From Ahaetulla prasina (Eukaryota; Chordata; Lepidosauria; Squamata; Colubridae), in the NCBI RefSeq assembly GCF_028640845.1, contig NC_080539.1:180867459-180931458 (forward strand): DNA of 64,000 bases, read 5' to 3'. The notes under the pieces were generated by a model. It saw nothing but the letters and a program-made list of their open reading frames with translations. It did not search any database and had not been told where the DNA came from. The number at the start of each line of letters is the position of its first letter. The stretch's first letter is position 1. Of the stretch, positions 9,241 to 21,152 are shown in pieces. Both the position numbers and the translations under genes were made by a program.

Positions 9241-12215
9241 CTGATATTCTGTCAAATAAAAATATGGTTTTGATTCAGTGTCTGTGTCTCCAGACTTCTG
9301 TACTCTTGGCCCAAAACAGGTGTGTGTTAAGACTGAAGATCCAATTCCTAAGCAAATATTAGAAAATAAAAGATTTTACCCAGATAGCTTTTATATTTTC
9401 TTTAACTATTCATATATACCTGATGTATTTTCTGGTCTACTGAATTAAGTATACAACTTTCTATTAAGCTCAAATGTTTAGCTATCAGGAAGATTGTTTC
9501 CATCCTGTGATTAATAAGATCCCAATGGGATAACTACTTCCTTTATTTTATCCAATTGCAAATTATATGACTTTTTTTCTATTTTGGTAACCTCTTTAAT
9601 TAAGGTCCTCACAGGAAGCTTTATTACTTTTTAAAACGATCACATAAAACAAGGACTTTTTATGATGCCCTACTGGCAAGAAGTTACAATGGCAAACAAC
9701 TTTCTAAAAGTGGTTAAGTAGTATTTGCCATATGTGACATTTAAATTTCTGATAATGAATCTAGCACACACGTCATTTTAAACAAATCTAGGAGCAACAC
9801 ACAATTACAATTCATCTTATTCATTCATAAATAAAAATATTTAACATTATTAGTATTTAAAACTACAAGTAGTTCTGCAAGAATGCAAAATATTTTTAAA
9901 ATATTCTTTTATAGTACTTAAAATATTATCTAAGGCTAAATACAGATTACATACCAAACCATAATGGCAGCCATACTTAAAAATGCATTCTACAGGGTGT
10001 CTTCAATGTGCAGATTTGGAGCACGAAAACATGACATAATTTATTTTTTATTAAATAAAAATATATCCACTTATCATTTTCTATGTACTTTAATTCCCTC
10101 AGAATACTGAAAGAAGGTATATATTGTGTTCATGGTTTTTCCCCCTAATTGTTATATAGACTTTTTGATGCAACAAGGAAAAATGTATTGCACAGACATC
10201 AGGCATGGATAATATTTGACAGCTTTACTTCTACATTCTGAAATATAGCAAATGGAGATTACCTATCCTGCTGGTTAGAAATATTCAAAAAATGGGCTAA
10301 ATATCATTATACTGATCTCATTTTTGTCAGAAATAGATATTTCACTGAAACTGTTGATCTTCTGTTTTCATTTGTTCAACAACAACAACAAAACCTTACC
10401 AAATTAATCAGTTGAGTGTGGACAATGTCTTCAACCAATATTGCTGATTCATGTAGGGGCCTGCGAGCATCTCCTAAGGAAAACCTAAAAGACAATTCAC
10501 TGTAATTAGCAAACTAAAATAAAATAAATGCAGAAAGAGATATATCGTGTTAAATAGTAAAAGTATTATTAGACTACATAATGCAAATGGATTGAGAAAG
10601 AAAAAAAATGTATGTTAAACCTAAACTCATGGCCTTCATGGCCTTTAACCTGGGCATAAATCAGGATTTTAAGAATTCTATTCTGTGGAAAGAAAATGCT
10701 TAGGCGCAATTAAGCTGTCTCCACATTTCAGTGAGTAATTAATAGCTGCAGCCACCAAAAATTCCTCCATCCTTAAAATTCAAAAGTTTCTATCGGCTTC
10801 CTGAAACATGCCATTATGTAAACTTGGAAGATTTAGCAGGATTTAGGATGCCTAGAAAATCGCTCATAGTCCTATACTCTATAAATTTATCTAATCTCCA
10901 TCAAAAATAGTGTTCATTACAATATCTTGTGGCAAAGAATAAACTGTGATTGTTTCAGAAGTGATTTGGGAAATATTTTATGTAACCTTTATCTATACCA
11001 ATTTTATCTATAGAAGGGGCAGAATACCTTCTATAAGATGTAAAGCTGATAAACTGGTGGCTGATTCAAACTGGAGTAGCATCCATTTTCTTGACTTTTT
11101 TCACTAGAATTATGTTTCCAATTACACAAATGTCCCTCGATGGGATTCATTTGCCTCCCAGATACTACTGGATTTATCTACTGATCCCTTCATCATGATG
11201 ACTGTGTTTTTTATTCCTGGCTTTTGGGTGCTGGATGCCCAAGCTTATCCTTTCTATGTTGTTAACCAATATAATATAATATATTATATATAGGAGCAGA
11301 AATGATGATTTAAAAAAGTAAACATCTCCCACCTAGCTTGAAACTGCTTTTTTAAGGGAAATGAGGCCTAATCAAGCAAACAATATTTAAAGGTTTGACC
11401 AGAAATCATAGCAGAATAACACTTTAAAGGCTCTATCTAATGAGAAGCACGCAAACAAGAAGCCACCATCAGAATCCTCTCTAGAAAGGATAATGGAATT
11501 GTATAAACAAACACTGGAATAGACAATTACTGTAGTTGAACCTCAACAACAGCAACCAACAAGGAGATTTCGACTCACCATCAAGAATCCAACATCAGAC
11601 TTGGAAATGAATGAGCAAGTTGTATTTAATTACCTACACATTCTTCTCGGAATATTTGGTGGGCCTTTTATTATTTTCTTTTGTATACAAATGGAGTTGT
11701 ATCAATAATTATTCAAAGTATTTGTATTACTGTTTTTTGAGTTCTAAAAAGCTTCCAGATACATCGAATAGGGACAGAAAGGAAATTATTTCTTAGTGAT
11801 GCAATGTGAAAAATAAAACATTTTCTGAAAGTAATGCATTTTTACATTTTTTTCAGTTGTCATATTATTGTACTATTGAGCTTATTTCTAGCCGTTATTC
11901 CACAGCAAAACATTTTTGCTCAGTGTGAAAACTTTTAACAGAAATAATTTTAATGGGGAAAAATGGAGAATAATCATGAGCCATGAGCAAAATTTGGGAG
12001 TTTTAGTGAAAAGGCTGGCAACTCAGACTTTTGCTCTTCAGAAATTCATTAAGAAATACACAAATGTAAAGAAGTTTATTGTTCCTTTGTTGATTTAGAG
12101 ATAATGTATGATAAATTATGTTTATTGTACTTATGCCCATTATGCATATTATAAATTGTTTATTAAATTGTGGAATGTTACGCATGAGGTTGGTTGCTAA
12201 ATGCAATCAGTATAA
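9241..12215. other. Unique AT-rich sequence
   Basis: No gene or named repeat is recognised over about 3 kb. Short open frames such as 11611-11796 are hydrophobic but AT-driven and give no family signal. Confidence 0.45.
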
Positions 12216-12480
12216 TATTAGTAGAATATCAGGAAGCATAAATAGAATGGTTAGTGAAAAGTTCAAGGTTGAGCAAGAAGTAAGACAGGGATGTACCTTG
12301 TGCCATTTATTACTTAATATATTTCTAGATGACTATATAAGGACTGTGAGGTGATAATGGCAATGTGATAGTTGGGAATGTGAATATAAATCTGCTTTTG
12401 TATACAAATGGTACTTCTTATTAAAGGAAATGCTTAGCTAGACTATATGATGCAAAAAGGAGTACAGATCTCAAAAGAAA
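12216..12480 (+). pseudogene. Non-LTR reverse transcriptase remnant
   Basis: The frame ending at 12354 reads SEKFKVEQEVRQGCTLCHLL and then LNIFLDDYIRTVR, matching the GVRQGC.LSP.LFN.FLD motif of non-LTR RTs. A shift of frame near 12389 gives LLLYTNGTSY in the position of the (F/Y)ADD box, with the catalytic Asp pair replaced by Asn-Gly. The LINE clade is uncertain. Both the frameshift and the lost catalytic residues show it is dead. Confidence 0.6.
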
Positions 12481-13985
12481 TGTAATAAAGACTAAAATAA
12501 CTGTTAGAATATTTCCTATACAAGGAAAATAGGGACAATTTAAGATGCACAAATAAGTATGAGCATTTATCAAAAAAAAAAAAAAAACCCCTCCACAGCA
12601 TTAATCTTCCAAATTCCAACTTATATGAGAGAAGTTAGAATATACTATGGTTAAGGACAAAATTAGACCTGCCACAACTTAGAACTCTAAATAAAAACAT
12701 TCATCCATTTGTTGAGAAAGGTATAGTTTATTAGAGATCAAGTGTATTGCAGTAGTGCAAAGCCAGAACTGAAAATCCCACTCCAAATTCCTTATGTTCT
12801 ACTTTTCCCTCCCTTAAACGTATCTCATTGCCACACCAGGGTAACCCATCAGGTTCAGGCAAGATGTTTTCATAATGGTTACATCAAGCATAGTTTGGTA
12901 TGTGGCCTCCTCCTTCTTCCAGCTGGGCAACCTTGAGGCAGCATCTCGAGGAGACACAGCACTTGCTTTTGTTTCCTGAAACATTCCCCTTTCCTTCCCC
13001 CTCCCCACGGGTCATAGCAGTCTGTTACCACCTAGTAGCAAAGCACAAGTAAGCATAAGGTGGCAGCTGACCGTTCCCTCCATGGGGTGAAACAATGGCT
13101 CCATCCTATAGATAAATCTTTTAAAAATTATTAGGGCTAGTCTTAATGTCATAGTCAGCAAAATGTAGAGCAAGCAATTAATGCCACAAAATTACTTGCA
13201 TCTTAATGAAAGAAGTTTCAGAGGAAGAAAGACCTAGAAACAAACTTCAAAACACTCATGGTGGAGGAGCGTGTCCACCGTAAGGAATGTCCTCATGGTG
13301 AAGAAGGCAATAAACGCAATAAAGAAATTGCATTCTGAATTTGCAATCCTATTAAATATGACAGCTCAGATAGTTATCCTCAAGTTTTTGAGTATATGTG
13401 TGTGTATGTTATATGTCAATATAGTGGGAAGATGATTCTGGCAGCAAAGCAATTAAGGACCAAAGGGACTTGAGGTGTGGGTACATACAATATTCAGGAA
13501 AGCAGCATATTTTCCTTATCTGTGTCTTCCTATGTCTTTGAGAAAACCTTGATATGCAAGCAATATGGCATGCAGCTGCTCAAGAATCAGTATTTTCTCA
13601 TGTATTCTTTAAAAAAAGATGTAAAGATTGTAATCGAATAAAATCAATAATGTTGTGTGCTTTTGTCTTGGAAAATGATACTAATTCACAAAAAACAACC
13701 AAGGCAAATGCACAACAATGAAACAACCAGTGTTTGTGCAAAGCGCAATGCAATTAAACCTGCTTCCATAAAAATTTCTGCAGATACTTAGGCATCTACA
13801 GAAACAATCTGATTGAAAGACAAAGAGGAGAAACAAACAAACAAAGAAATCAGGAAGAAATCATCTGTTTGCATAAAAAGAGTTTGACCTATTAAAGAAT
13901 AATGTTTAAAATACAAATTTTCCTACGTAGGTAGGTAGGTACGTAATTGGGGCAATAATAATGAATAGATTTCTTAATAATGAAT
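12481..13985. other. Unique sequence with a short poly(A) run
   Basis: A 16-bp A run at about 12572-12587 and a GTAG tetramer run at 13926-13941 are the only repeats I see. There is no coding signal. Confidence 0.4.
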
Positions 13986-13989
13986 GGAT

Positions 13990-14250
13990 CTATAATAAAC
14001 TTTAGAGAGCCAGTTTGCTGTAGTGATTAAGGCACCAGGCTAGAAACCAGGATACTGTAAGTATTTCCACCTTATGCACAAAGTCAACTGGGTGACCTTG
14101 GAACAGTCACACACTCTCAGCCCCAGGAATAAAAAGGCCATGGAAAACCACTTCTGGAAAAAGTTGCTAAGAAAACTGGAGACTTGCCTAAGGCAGCTGC
14201 CCAGAGTCAACACTGACTCGAAGACAACTCTGCCCCCACCTCCAAAATCT
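13990..14250 (+). mobile_element. tRNA-derived SINE
   Basis: The head GCCAGTTTGCTGTAGTGATT with AAGGCACCAGGCTAGAAACC, then GGGTGACCTTGGAACAGTCA, then GAAAACCACTTCTGGAAAAA and AACACTGACTCGAAGAC, follows the layout of a squamate tRNA-derived SINE with a BovB-like tail. A related minus-strand remnant is at 54800-54915. A poor open frame (14074-14331) across it is not a gene. Confidence 0.6.
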
Positions 14251-15525
14251 ATTGTGAATCTAGTAGCTCAAATACCAAGAAACCAGATATTAGTTGCACT
14301 CTATAAATCAAGCTTCTTTGGAGAATATTAGCTCCTTACATCCTATACAAGAAAGAATGAATCAGTACAATGTACTGTTAAGAAATGTTATCTGACTAAT
14401 TTATTGGCTCAGTGTATTATACACATATAGAGTGATTAGTCTATGGTTCTATTTGTTGTACGAACTATGAAGGTCCACTGAGCTAATTCAATAAACCATG
14501 GTTAAATAAATGAATTAGCACATTTTTCAAATTCACCCACTAGATACGCAGCAATTAATGGGCTCATCTGGTCCCTAGGTTCAGTGGCGAACCACCCTCT
14601 GTAACGGTAATTTATCCAATTTAAGAAAGGCATAATACTTCCCGACGCAAGTGTTTTATAGGCCAGAAGAAATAAACTTGTGGTTGCTTAGCTTTCCACA
14701 GAAGGAATGTCATTCATTTTTTGGGGGGGAAAAAATCCCACTGAATTCAATGAAACTTACTCCCAGGTAAAATCTAGAATTGCACCATCTGAGAGAATTC
14801 TCTAGCAGTATTAGCAGAAGAGTTATATTGCATAGTAGCTTTTCATTTAAAGTTTTTCTTAATTCAATTTCTTGTCACTCCTATATAGTAAATACTCTGA
14901 GTTCAGTAAAGCTGGTTCTCAGTAAGAAAATCTAAAATGTAGCTTTTTTAACACTTCCAGGAGTTATATAATGTAGCAACAATGAGAAAAAAGTCTAATC
15001 AATGGCCCTATGCACATTCCTACTTTTTTCTCACCTTTTCACCAGATTCATTTCAAAGAAGACCTTCTGGGTAAACCAAATAAACAGTTAACTAATTCTA
15101 GTCCTTCAGTCCTTCTATGCATATGTGTTAATCAATCCTAACAGGATTTAAAAATAAATAGTCAAGAACAAAGGTGTTAATTTAGTCTCCATTCTTTCCA
15201 CTAATTTTCATAGAGCTTTCAGATCTGGTTTTAAAACCTTGCCATCTAGTGGTCATCTGGATTTTTGCAAATATGGTAGCCCTGATATAAATTAAAATAG
15301 GCTCTTTTTGTGGTAGTACATTCAGATTCTTTTATCATTCAATATGTATCTTTGTATACAGCAGCAGTGGGCAATTGATTTTCCCAAGGAGCCCCATGAC
15401 AAATTAGGACTGTTGTGGAGGGCCGCCACCAACACCCCCTGCTACTGCCTCCCTGTCCTAATGTTGTCCCCACCCTGCCCCCACTACACCGCCACACCAG
15501 CCTCCCCAACCCTCTGCCATTGCCA
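14251..15525. other. Unique sequence, with a possible MITE end at its 3' limit
   Basis: No gene is recognised. Near 15360 the words CAGCAGTGGGCAATTGATTT and CAAGGAGCCCCATGAC look like the start of an hAT-type MITE, but no matching end was found. Confidence 0.4.
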
Positions 15526-15533
15526 CATCACCT
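15526..15533. other. hAT target-site duplication (left)
   Basis: CATCACCT pairs with CATCACCC at 15856-15863 across the MITE. Confidence 0.75.
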
Positions 15534-15855
15534 CAGGGGTGAAATCCAGCAGGTTCTGAGAGGTTCTGGAGAAGAGGTAGTGGAAATTTTGAGCAGTTCG
15601 GAGAACCAGCAAATACCACCTCTGGGTCACCCCAGAGTGGGATGGGAATGGAGATTTTGCAATATTCTTCCCCCAGGAGTGGGGAAGGAATGGGGATTTT
15701 GCAATATCCTTCCCCTGGAGTGGGGTGGGAATGGAGATTTTGCAGTACCTTCCCCTGCCACCCCAAGCCACGCCCACCAAGCCACGCCCACCAAGCCATG
15801 CCCACCAAGCCACACCTATAGAACCAGTAGTAAAAAAAATTGGATTTCACCACTG
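15534..15855. mobile_element. 322-bp hAT-type MITE with 8-bp target duplication
   Basis: Ends CAGGGGTGAAATCC and GGATTTCACCACTG are near-perfect inverted repeats. They are flanked by CATCACCT (15526-15533) and CATCACCC (15856-15863), an 8-bp duplication with one mismatch, typical of hAT transposition. Inside are about three copies of a roughly 45-bp unit (GGGAATGGAGATTTTGCA..., 15640-15760) and four copies of GCCACGCCCACCAA (15767-15822). The Trp/Gly-rich ORFs here on both strands come from these repeats and are not genes. Confidence 0.8.
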
Positions 15856-16076
15856 CATCACCCCTCATGTTGCTGATGTCCCCCCCTCCCCCCCTCTGCA
15901 GCAGGCCCAATTGAGACTGCTCAAGGGCCGGATGTAGCTTCCGGACTCAGGACTGCTATAGCCTGCACGTATTATTACTATTTTAAGATTTAAGAGAGAA
16001 AATGTGAAACTGTTAAAAACACAACCTGGGGCAAAAAAATTTATATTTGAACAATATAAGCTGGAAATAATAGAAT

Positions 16077-16115
16077 GGGCCTCTGGTGGCTCAGCAGACT
16101 AAGTCTGTCTGTTAT
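16077..16115 (+). mobile_element. SINE head, separated from its body by an insertion
   Basis: GGGCCTCTGGTGGCTCAGCA starts a tRNA-derived SINE with A box TGGCTCAGCAG, matching the copy at 63222-63496. It stops at GTCTGTTAT and resumes at 16700 (GTTAACACAGCAGC). Confidence 0.7.
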
Positions 16116-16609
16116 AGAATAGAATAGAATAGAATTTTTTTATTGGCCAAGTGTGATTGGACACACAAGGGATTTGTCTTCGGTGCATAAGCTCTCAGTG
16201 TACCTAAAAGAAAAGATACGTTCATCAAGGTACAACATTTACAACACAATTGATGGTCAATATATCAATATAAATCATAAGGATTGCCAGCAACAAGCTA
16301 TAGTCATACAGTCATAAGTGGAAAGAGATTGGTGATGGGAACTATGAGAAGATTAATAGTAGTACAGATTCAGTAAGTAGTTTGACAGTGTTGATAGAAT
16401 TATTTGTTTAGCAGAGTGATGGCCTTCGGGGAAAAAACTGTTCTTGTGTCTAGTTGTTCTGGTGTGCAGTGCTCTATAGCGTCGTTTTGAGGGTAGGAGT
16501 TGAAACAGTTTATGTCCAGGATGCGAGGGGTCTGTAAATATTTTCACGGCCCTCTTCTTGATTCGTGCAGTATACAGGTCCTCAATGGAAGGCAGGTTGG
16601 TAGCAATTA
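16116..16609 (-). mobile_element. Rex1-like LINE 3' end inserted in a SINE
   Basis: On the minus strand the frame 16353-16547 reads KIFTDPSHPGHKLFQLLPSK, RRYRALHTRTTRHKNSFFPE and then a stop. This DP.HP....F.LLPS.RRYR..R.RT.R...SF.P pattern is the C-terminus of Rex1-type LINE ORF2. The 3' UTR follows and ends in AGAAT-type repeats (16116-16133). Most of the element is lost. It separates the two parts of a SINE, so it is younger than that SINE. Confidence 0.7.
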
Positions 16610-16616
16610 TTTTTTA

Positions 16617-16695
<79 letters not shown>

Positions 16696-16699
16696 TATT
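16610..16699. repeat. ATT trinucleotide microsatellite
   Basis: About 28 uninterrupted ATT units lie at 16612-16696. They sit at the 5' side of the inserted Rex1-like copy. The poly-Tyr ORF across it is an artefact of the repeat. Confidence 0.9.
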
Positions 16700-16925
16700 G
16701 TTAACACAGCAGCTTGCAATTACTGCAAGTTCAAGTCCCACCAGGCCCAAGGCTGACTCAGCCTTCCATCCTTTATAAGATAGGTAAAATGAGGACTCAG
16801 ATTGTTGGGGGCAATAAAGTTGACTTTGTATATAATATACAAATGGATGAAGACTATTGCTTAACACAGTGTAAGCTGCCCTGAGTCTTCGGAGAAGGGC
16901 GGGATATAAATTCAAATTAAAAAAA
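16700..16925 (+). mobile_element. SINE body and 3' tail
   Basis: The SINE continues with B-box-like GTTCAAGTCCC, then TTGACTCAGCC-type body words, and ends in an L2-like tail with GCCCTGAGTCTTCGGAGAAG followed by an A-rich run. Together with 16077-16115 it makes one full SINE. Confidence 0.75.
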
Positions 16926-17394
16926 CAAACAAACCTTTTCTCTAGCATGAAAACGGGGCAGTATCTTTTCTGCCTACCACACAGCCTTTTAAAGAAAAGA
17001 AAGTTTCCCCTGTTAAAGCCTACAGACATAAAATCAAAATATATTCTTGTAAGTGGAGTATATTTTGTTGAGTACGATTTCAAAACTATTTCTGAAGTCT
17101 TGATGTTGACATCAATCATGTCCCTTATCTTAAAGATGTGCTCATCACCTTTTCATTTGTTGCCCAATCATTGCCTTTCCTTTTTGTGATCTCACTTTAT
17201 CTAGTTGCAGCCTCTTTTACATCCCTTTGGCAAATTATATTAACTGAATGTGGATTGATTTTATGTGGTGATTGCTTGTTTGTTTTAAATTGTGCCAGTT
17301 GGATATCATTATATAAGCAGAGACAGGATCATTTAAAATTTAAACTCCTATTCATGGACAGAGCAGTATTTCCCTCTTCCTCCATTGGAGTAAA

Positions 17395-17712
17395 AATAAG
17401 ATGTGGGGGAAAATATGATCTTTGTAACAGAGTTGTTAATGCTTGAAACACACTGCCTGACTCTGTGATCTCTTCTCAAACTCCCAAAAGCTTTAACCAA
17501 AAACTGTCTACCACTGACCTCACCCCATTCCTAAGAGGACTATAAGGGGCGTGCATAAGAGCACAAAAGTGCCTACCATTCCTGTCCTAATGTTTCCTTT
17601 CATTATATCAAATTAATACAATTATTACATACTTTGCTCATATATATGCTTATATGATATTTTGCTGATTTATGTTGATGTTTGTGTATACTGTTGTGAC
17701 AAAAAAAAAAGA
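17395..17712 (+). mobile_element. L3-like LINE 3' end
   Basis: The plus strand reads NRVVNA, then LPDSV, then TPFLRGL and a stop, followed by the 3' UTR words GGGCGTGCATAAGAGCAC and CCTGTCCTAATGTTTCC and the end TACTGTTGTGACAAAAAAAA. This matches the C-terminus and 3' UTR of the long copy at 48050-49087. The coding part contains frameshifts. Confidence 0.75.
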
Positions 17713-18650
17713 AGAAGCATTGTTTTCCAGGAAACTGGGGGATTTTATGAAGCATAAACAGTGATTAAAACGCTCAATATTCAAAGTCTTTTGAACATTT
17801 TAAATTTATTTTCACTTATTATTGTAATGACTCTTATTCTTCCTTCAGGAAGAGTTCTTCTCCCATTCTTTTCAAAGTGTTTATTTCACTCCGGTGCTAC
17901 TAAACATTACTGCTTCTTCTCTGAAATGCTTTTACTCTCTCAAATCCCTCTGGTTGATTCATTTGTCCCCTTTACTGTGATAATTTGTATTTCTTCAATC
18001 GACTTGGATCTTCACATTTCCCCACAAAATCACATATGACGATAGAACATATTTGTGCCAAAGCACTATCACACATACTTTCCTAAAAAAAAACTTTGAT
18101 TTGATCCTGTTCCCAGAATGATTCTGTCACTACCACCACCACCTCTTCCTTCTTTGGGAAAATAAACCTCCTACAAGGCTTAAGTGGTTTTCCGGTACCA
18201 GAGGTAGCCATTGTTATGTTGAAATAAGTGGCTTGCTACAGTGGGTGGTGTGGGGAGAACTAAAATAAAAATATTGCTACATACCTTATGAATGATTCCA
18301 TTTTATTGCATAAATATAATTAAATCTGATAAAGCTACTTTTTATGCACTTAATCTATTTAATTGTTTTAAAATCTTTTTATCATATTTTATAGTACTTT
18401 GATGACTAATTCATTGTACTATACATTTTAATAGATTAGAGTCCATTTCATCAGTCTCTTCTGAAACAATCTAAATCCTACAATAGCTTACACCATAATT
18501 GATACATATGTTGTAAGATTCTTTGCTATTGTTTTCTCACATTAATGCTTTATGCATTATATTGAAAAATATTCCTATTAATCGTCCATAAAATGTACCA
18601 ATGTATAAATGAAATCTAATCTGTTTAACTATATTGCATGTTTAATATAA
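17713..18650. other. Unique AT-rich sequence
   Basis: No feature is recognised. Confidence 0.4.
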
Positions 18651-18651
18651 A

Positions 18652-18653
<2 letters not shown>

Positions 18654-18731
<78 letters not shown>

Positions 18732-18752
18732 AAGAAGAAGAAGAAGAAGAAG
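18654..18752. repeat. AAT/AAG compound microsatellite
   Basis: ATA-type trinucleotide repeats (18654-18702) pass directly into AAG repeats (18703-18752), immediately upstream of an L3-like LINE 3' end. Confidence 0.9.
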
Positions 18753-18965
18753 CGTGCATAAGAGCACAAGCGTGCCTACCGTTCCTGTCCTATTGTTTCC
18801 TTTCATTATATCCAATTAATATAGTTATTACATACTTATGGTTATATATATGCTTATATATAGTATAGTTATTTCGTGTTTATGCTTATATATATTGTGG
18901 TGACAAAATAAATAAAATAAAATAAAATAAAATAAAATAAAATAAAATAAAATAAAATAAATAAA
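18753..18965 (+). mobile_element. L3-like LINE 3' UTR with AAAAT tail
   Basis: It starts GCGTGCATAAGAGCACAAGC, continues CCGTTCCTGTCCTATTG and ends TGTGGTGACAAAATAAAT, followed by about ten AAAAT pentamers (18912-18960). The element is reduced to its last 150 bp plus tail. Confidence 0.75.
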
Positions 18966-19338
18966 CGTTTTTCTACCATTCCATCCTGCCCAATGTAATT
19001 TTTCTTTTTGGTTGTTTGTGCAGTCCATACTTTTTCAGATGTAGTTGTTGATCAGTTGTTTTTGTTCTGTCAATAAAAGTAGTATCCTGGTATCAGCCAG
19101 ATCATTAGCATGGTCCTGATACACTTAAAAACATTTAAATTTGATGGTAATTAACATTTTATCTAATAACTAATCAATGTCTATTTCTGTATTTTTCATA
19201 GAAATTCCCTTAATGTCAAAAAATCATAATTCTATGAGAGACATATTTTAAAGTTATATGAAATAGTAATTAAAGGTACACCCTGTAGAAGTATTATTGA
19301 TACCAAAAAATAAATAAATATCAACTTCTATCACAAAT
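18966..19338. other. Unique AT-rich sequence
   Basis: No feature is recognised. Confidence 0.4.
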
Positions 19339-19339
19339 T

Positions 19340-19600
19340 AGCCGGAATAGCTCAGGCTGTAAGGAGCCTGTTATTAGAACATAATAGCCTGCAATTACTG
19401 CAGGTTCAAGCCCGGCCCAAGGTTGACTCAGCCTTCCATCCTTTATAAGGTAGGTAAAATGAGGACCCAGATTGTTGGGGGGGCAATAAGTTGACTTTGT
19501 AAATATACAAATAGAATGAGACTATTGCCTTATATACTGTAAGCCGCCCTGAGTCTTCGGAGAAGGGCGGGATATAAATGTAAAAAAATAAAATAAAATT
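19340..19600 (+). mobile_element. tRNA-derived SINE with L2-like tail
   Basis: A diverged head (GCCGGAATAGCTCAGG) carries an A-box-like TAGCTCAGGCTG, and the B box GGTTCAAGCCC is at 19403-19413. The body matches the copies at 16700 and 63222. The tail contains CCGCCCTGAGTCTTCGGAGA and ends in an AAAT-rich run. Confidence 0.8.
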
Positions 19601-19889
19601 ATAGAGTTTCTGTCTGTATACTTTACAAACTTTTTGTAAGGTTGGCAGAAAAATCTGACATAAATGAATATTGACCCTGTTTTCCAAAACGGAACCAAAG
19701 TATGGAACCAGAAAAACTAAGACTACCTAGCTTATAACATGATATAAATGAAGGGTAGATCTTCAGATGACTGACTATAATTCCCAATAAATAAATACCA
19801 ATAAGTTTGTGTTAAATGTAGAATCCTGGCTTTGTAATAACAAAAGTGCATTTTTTTTTAATTTGCATTTATATCCCGCCCTTCTCCTT

Positions 19890-20788
19890 TTTATTTTTGT
19901 ATGCAAGAACATCACAGTGTTACAGCAAGATGCACATGTCATTGTGTGCCATAATCATGGTTTACAACAATCTGCAAACCACAATGATTCACGTCACATG
20001 CCAACCCCAAAATAAGAAAACATCGTTAAAGGTTTCTGTAATGTACATACTATTTTTATAGTTCTATCCCTGATATACTGTGTGAAAAAATCCCAATAAA
20101 AACAAAAATAACTGAAGTCTGTTTTTCCTATTCTGCTTTTGATAATTTCTGAATTTTTTTTAATCCTTGTAAAATCCTACATTAACTTGGAATCATCACA
20201 ACATGTTTATTTGTACATGTTTAAAAAATAGCTAAACCTATGCTGATTCCTACCAGTACAAAAGAGAAGTAAACAGTACATTACTCATTCTCAAAATAAT
20301 TATGTAAGAGAACTTTATAAATCCTCTGACTAACAAAAAAGAAAACACGTAACATAATTTAGCTCAGTTTGTAGGATCTAATATGTTCCATTTGTTACAA
20401 TGGGATTTAGTCTGGATCAAAAAAGAAATGAGACAATAGGCTTTCCAGAGGATGTAAACTGGACTATGATTAATCTTTTTTGTAAATTAAGGAGCATACT
20501 TGTTTCAGTCCCAGCATATCATCCTATGCTGAAAGAATCCAGGAGGACTAAGAAGAAGCAGAATGAAAAGGAAGGGAAGTCAAAGTGTACAATAGTGTGT
20601 ATGACAGAGAGAATATCGACTGGCCCTATGGAGGTGGAAGGAGACACATAGTCCAACCCCTGCTCAATGCTGGAACTTTTAAACTGAGATCTCTATCTAA
20701 TTTTTCCTGAAAATATCCAATAAACAATAAACAAACACAGGCACACAGAGTAAGTGTCAACACTTAAGGAGGAAATCTTTTTCAGATG
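19890..20788. other. Unique sequence
   Basis: A short fragment at 19849-19888 (TTTATATCCCGCCCTTCTCC) is the reverse complement of the SINE/L2 tail. The rest shows nothing recognisable. The frame at 20400-20651 has no family signal. Confidence 0.4.
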
Positions 20789-20790
20789 TA

Positions 20791-20965
20791 CAGGTAGTCC
20801 TGTACAGGAAGTCCTTTACTCATGACCACAATTGAGCGCAAAAATTCTGTTGCTAAGCAAGACAATTGTTAAGTGAATTTTGTCCCATTTTACAACCTTT
20901 CAAATAATTTTAAATGTGGAAAAGTACTGTACTGTGTCTTTTGAGTCTTGCAAAATTTTAATATT
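20791..20965 (+). mobile_element. MITE fragment (CAGGTAGTCCT family)
   Basis: The stretch starts CAGGTAGTCCTGTACAGG next to a TA and continues TGACCACAATTGAGCGCAAA, TGTTAAGTGAATTTTGTCCC. The same family is present in the opposite orientation at 56535-56890 and 57385-57766. The 3' half is missing. Confidence 0.65.
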
Positions 20966-21016
20966 TACTCTGGTTTTGCCCCTGCATACAGCTCAGTTGA
21001 CTGCTCTTTAGATTAG

Positions 21017-21118
21017 ACTAGACTAGACTAGAATAGAATAGAATAGAATTCTTTATTGGCCAAGTGTGATTGGACACGCAAGGAATTTGTCTTTGGTGCA
21101 TATGCTCTCACTGGATCA
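21017..21118 (-). mobile_element. Rex1-like LINE 3' end, left part (interrupted)
   Basis: AGAAT repeats at 21020-21052 and GGCCAAGTGTGATTGGACAC match the 3' UTR of the copy at 16116. The copy breaks at CATATGCTCTCA and continues at 22133 (GTGTACATAAAAAG), where the uninterrupted copy reads CTCTCAGTGTACCTAAAAG. An L2 is inserted at the break. Confidence 0.8.
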
Positions 21119-21152
21119 GTGAGATTGGTGCATATGCACCAATCTCACTGGA
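21119..21152. repeat. 34-bp perfect palindrome at the L2 5' junction
   Basis: CAGTGAGATTGGTGCAT is followed at once by its exact reverse complement ATGCACCAATCTCACTG. Part of it repeats the host words GGTGCATATGC and CTCACTG found just upstream (21096-21114), so it looks like copied target DNA rather than L2. Confidence 0.8.

Noticed and set aside
15640..15822. Possible CRISPR-like array
   Set aside because: Repeats are direct tandem copies without unique spacers of constant length, within a vertebrate MITE.
15415..15910. Trp/Gly-rich and Pro-rich ORFs on both strands
   Set aside because: Produced by the tandem repeats inside the hAT MITE.
16500..16778. ORF with a long Tyr run
   Set aside because: It is the ATT microsatellite read in frame.
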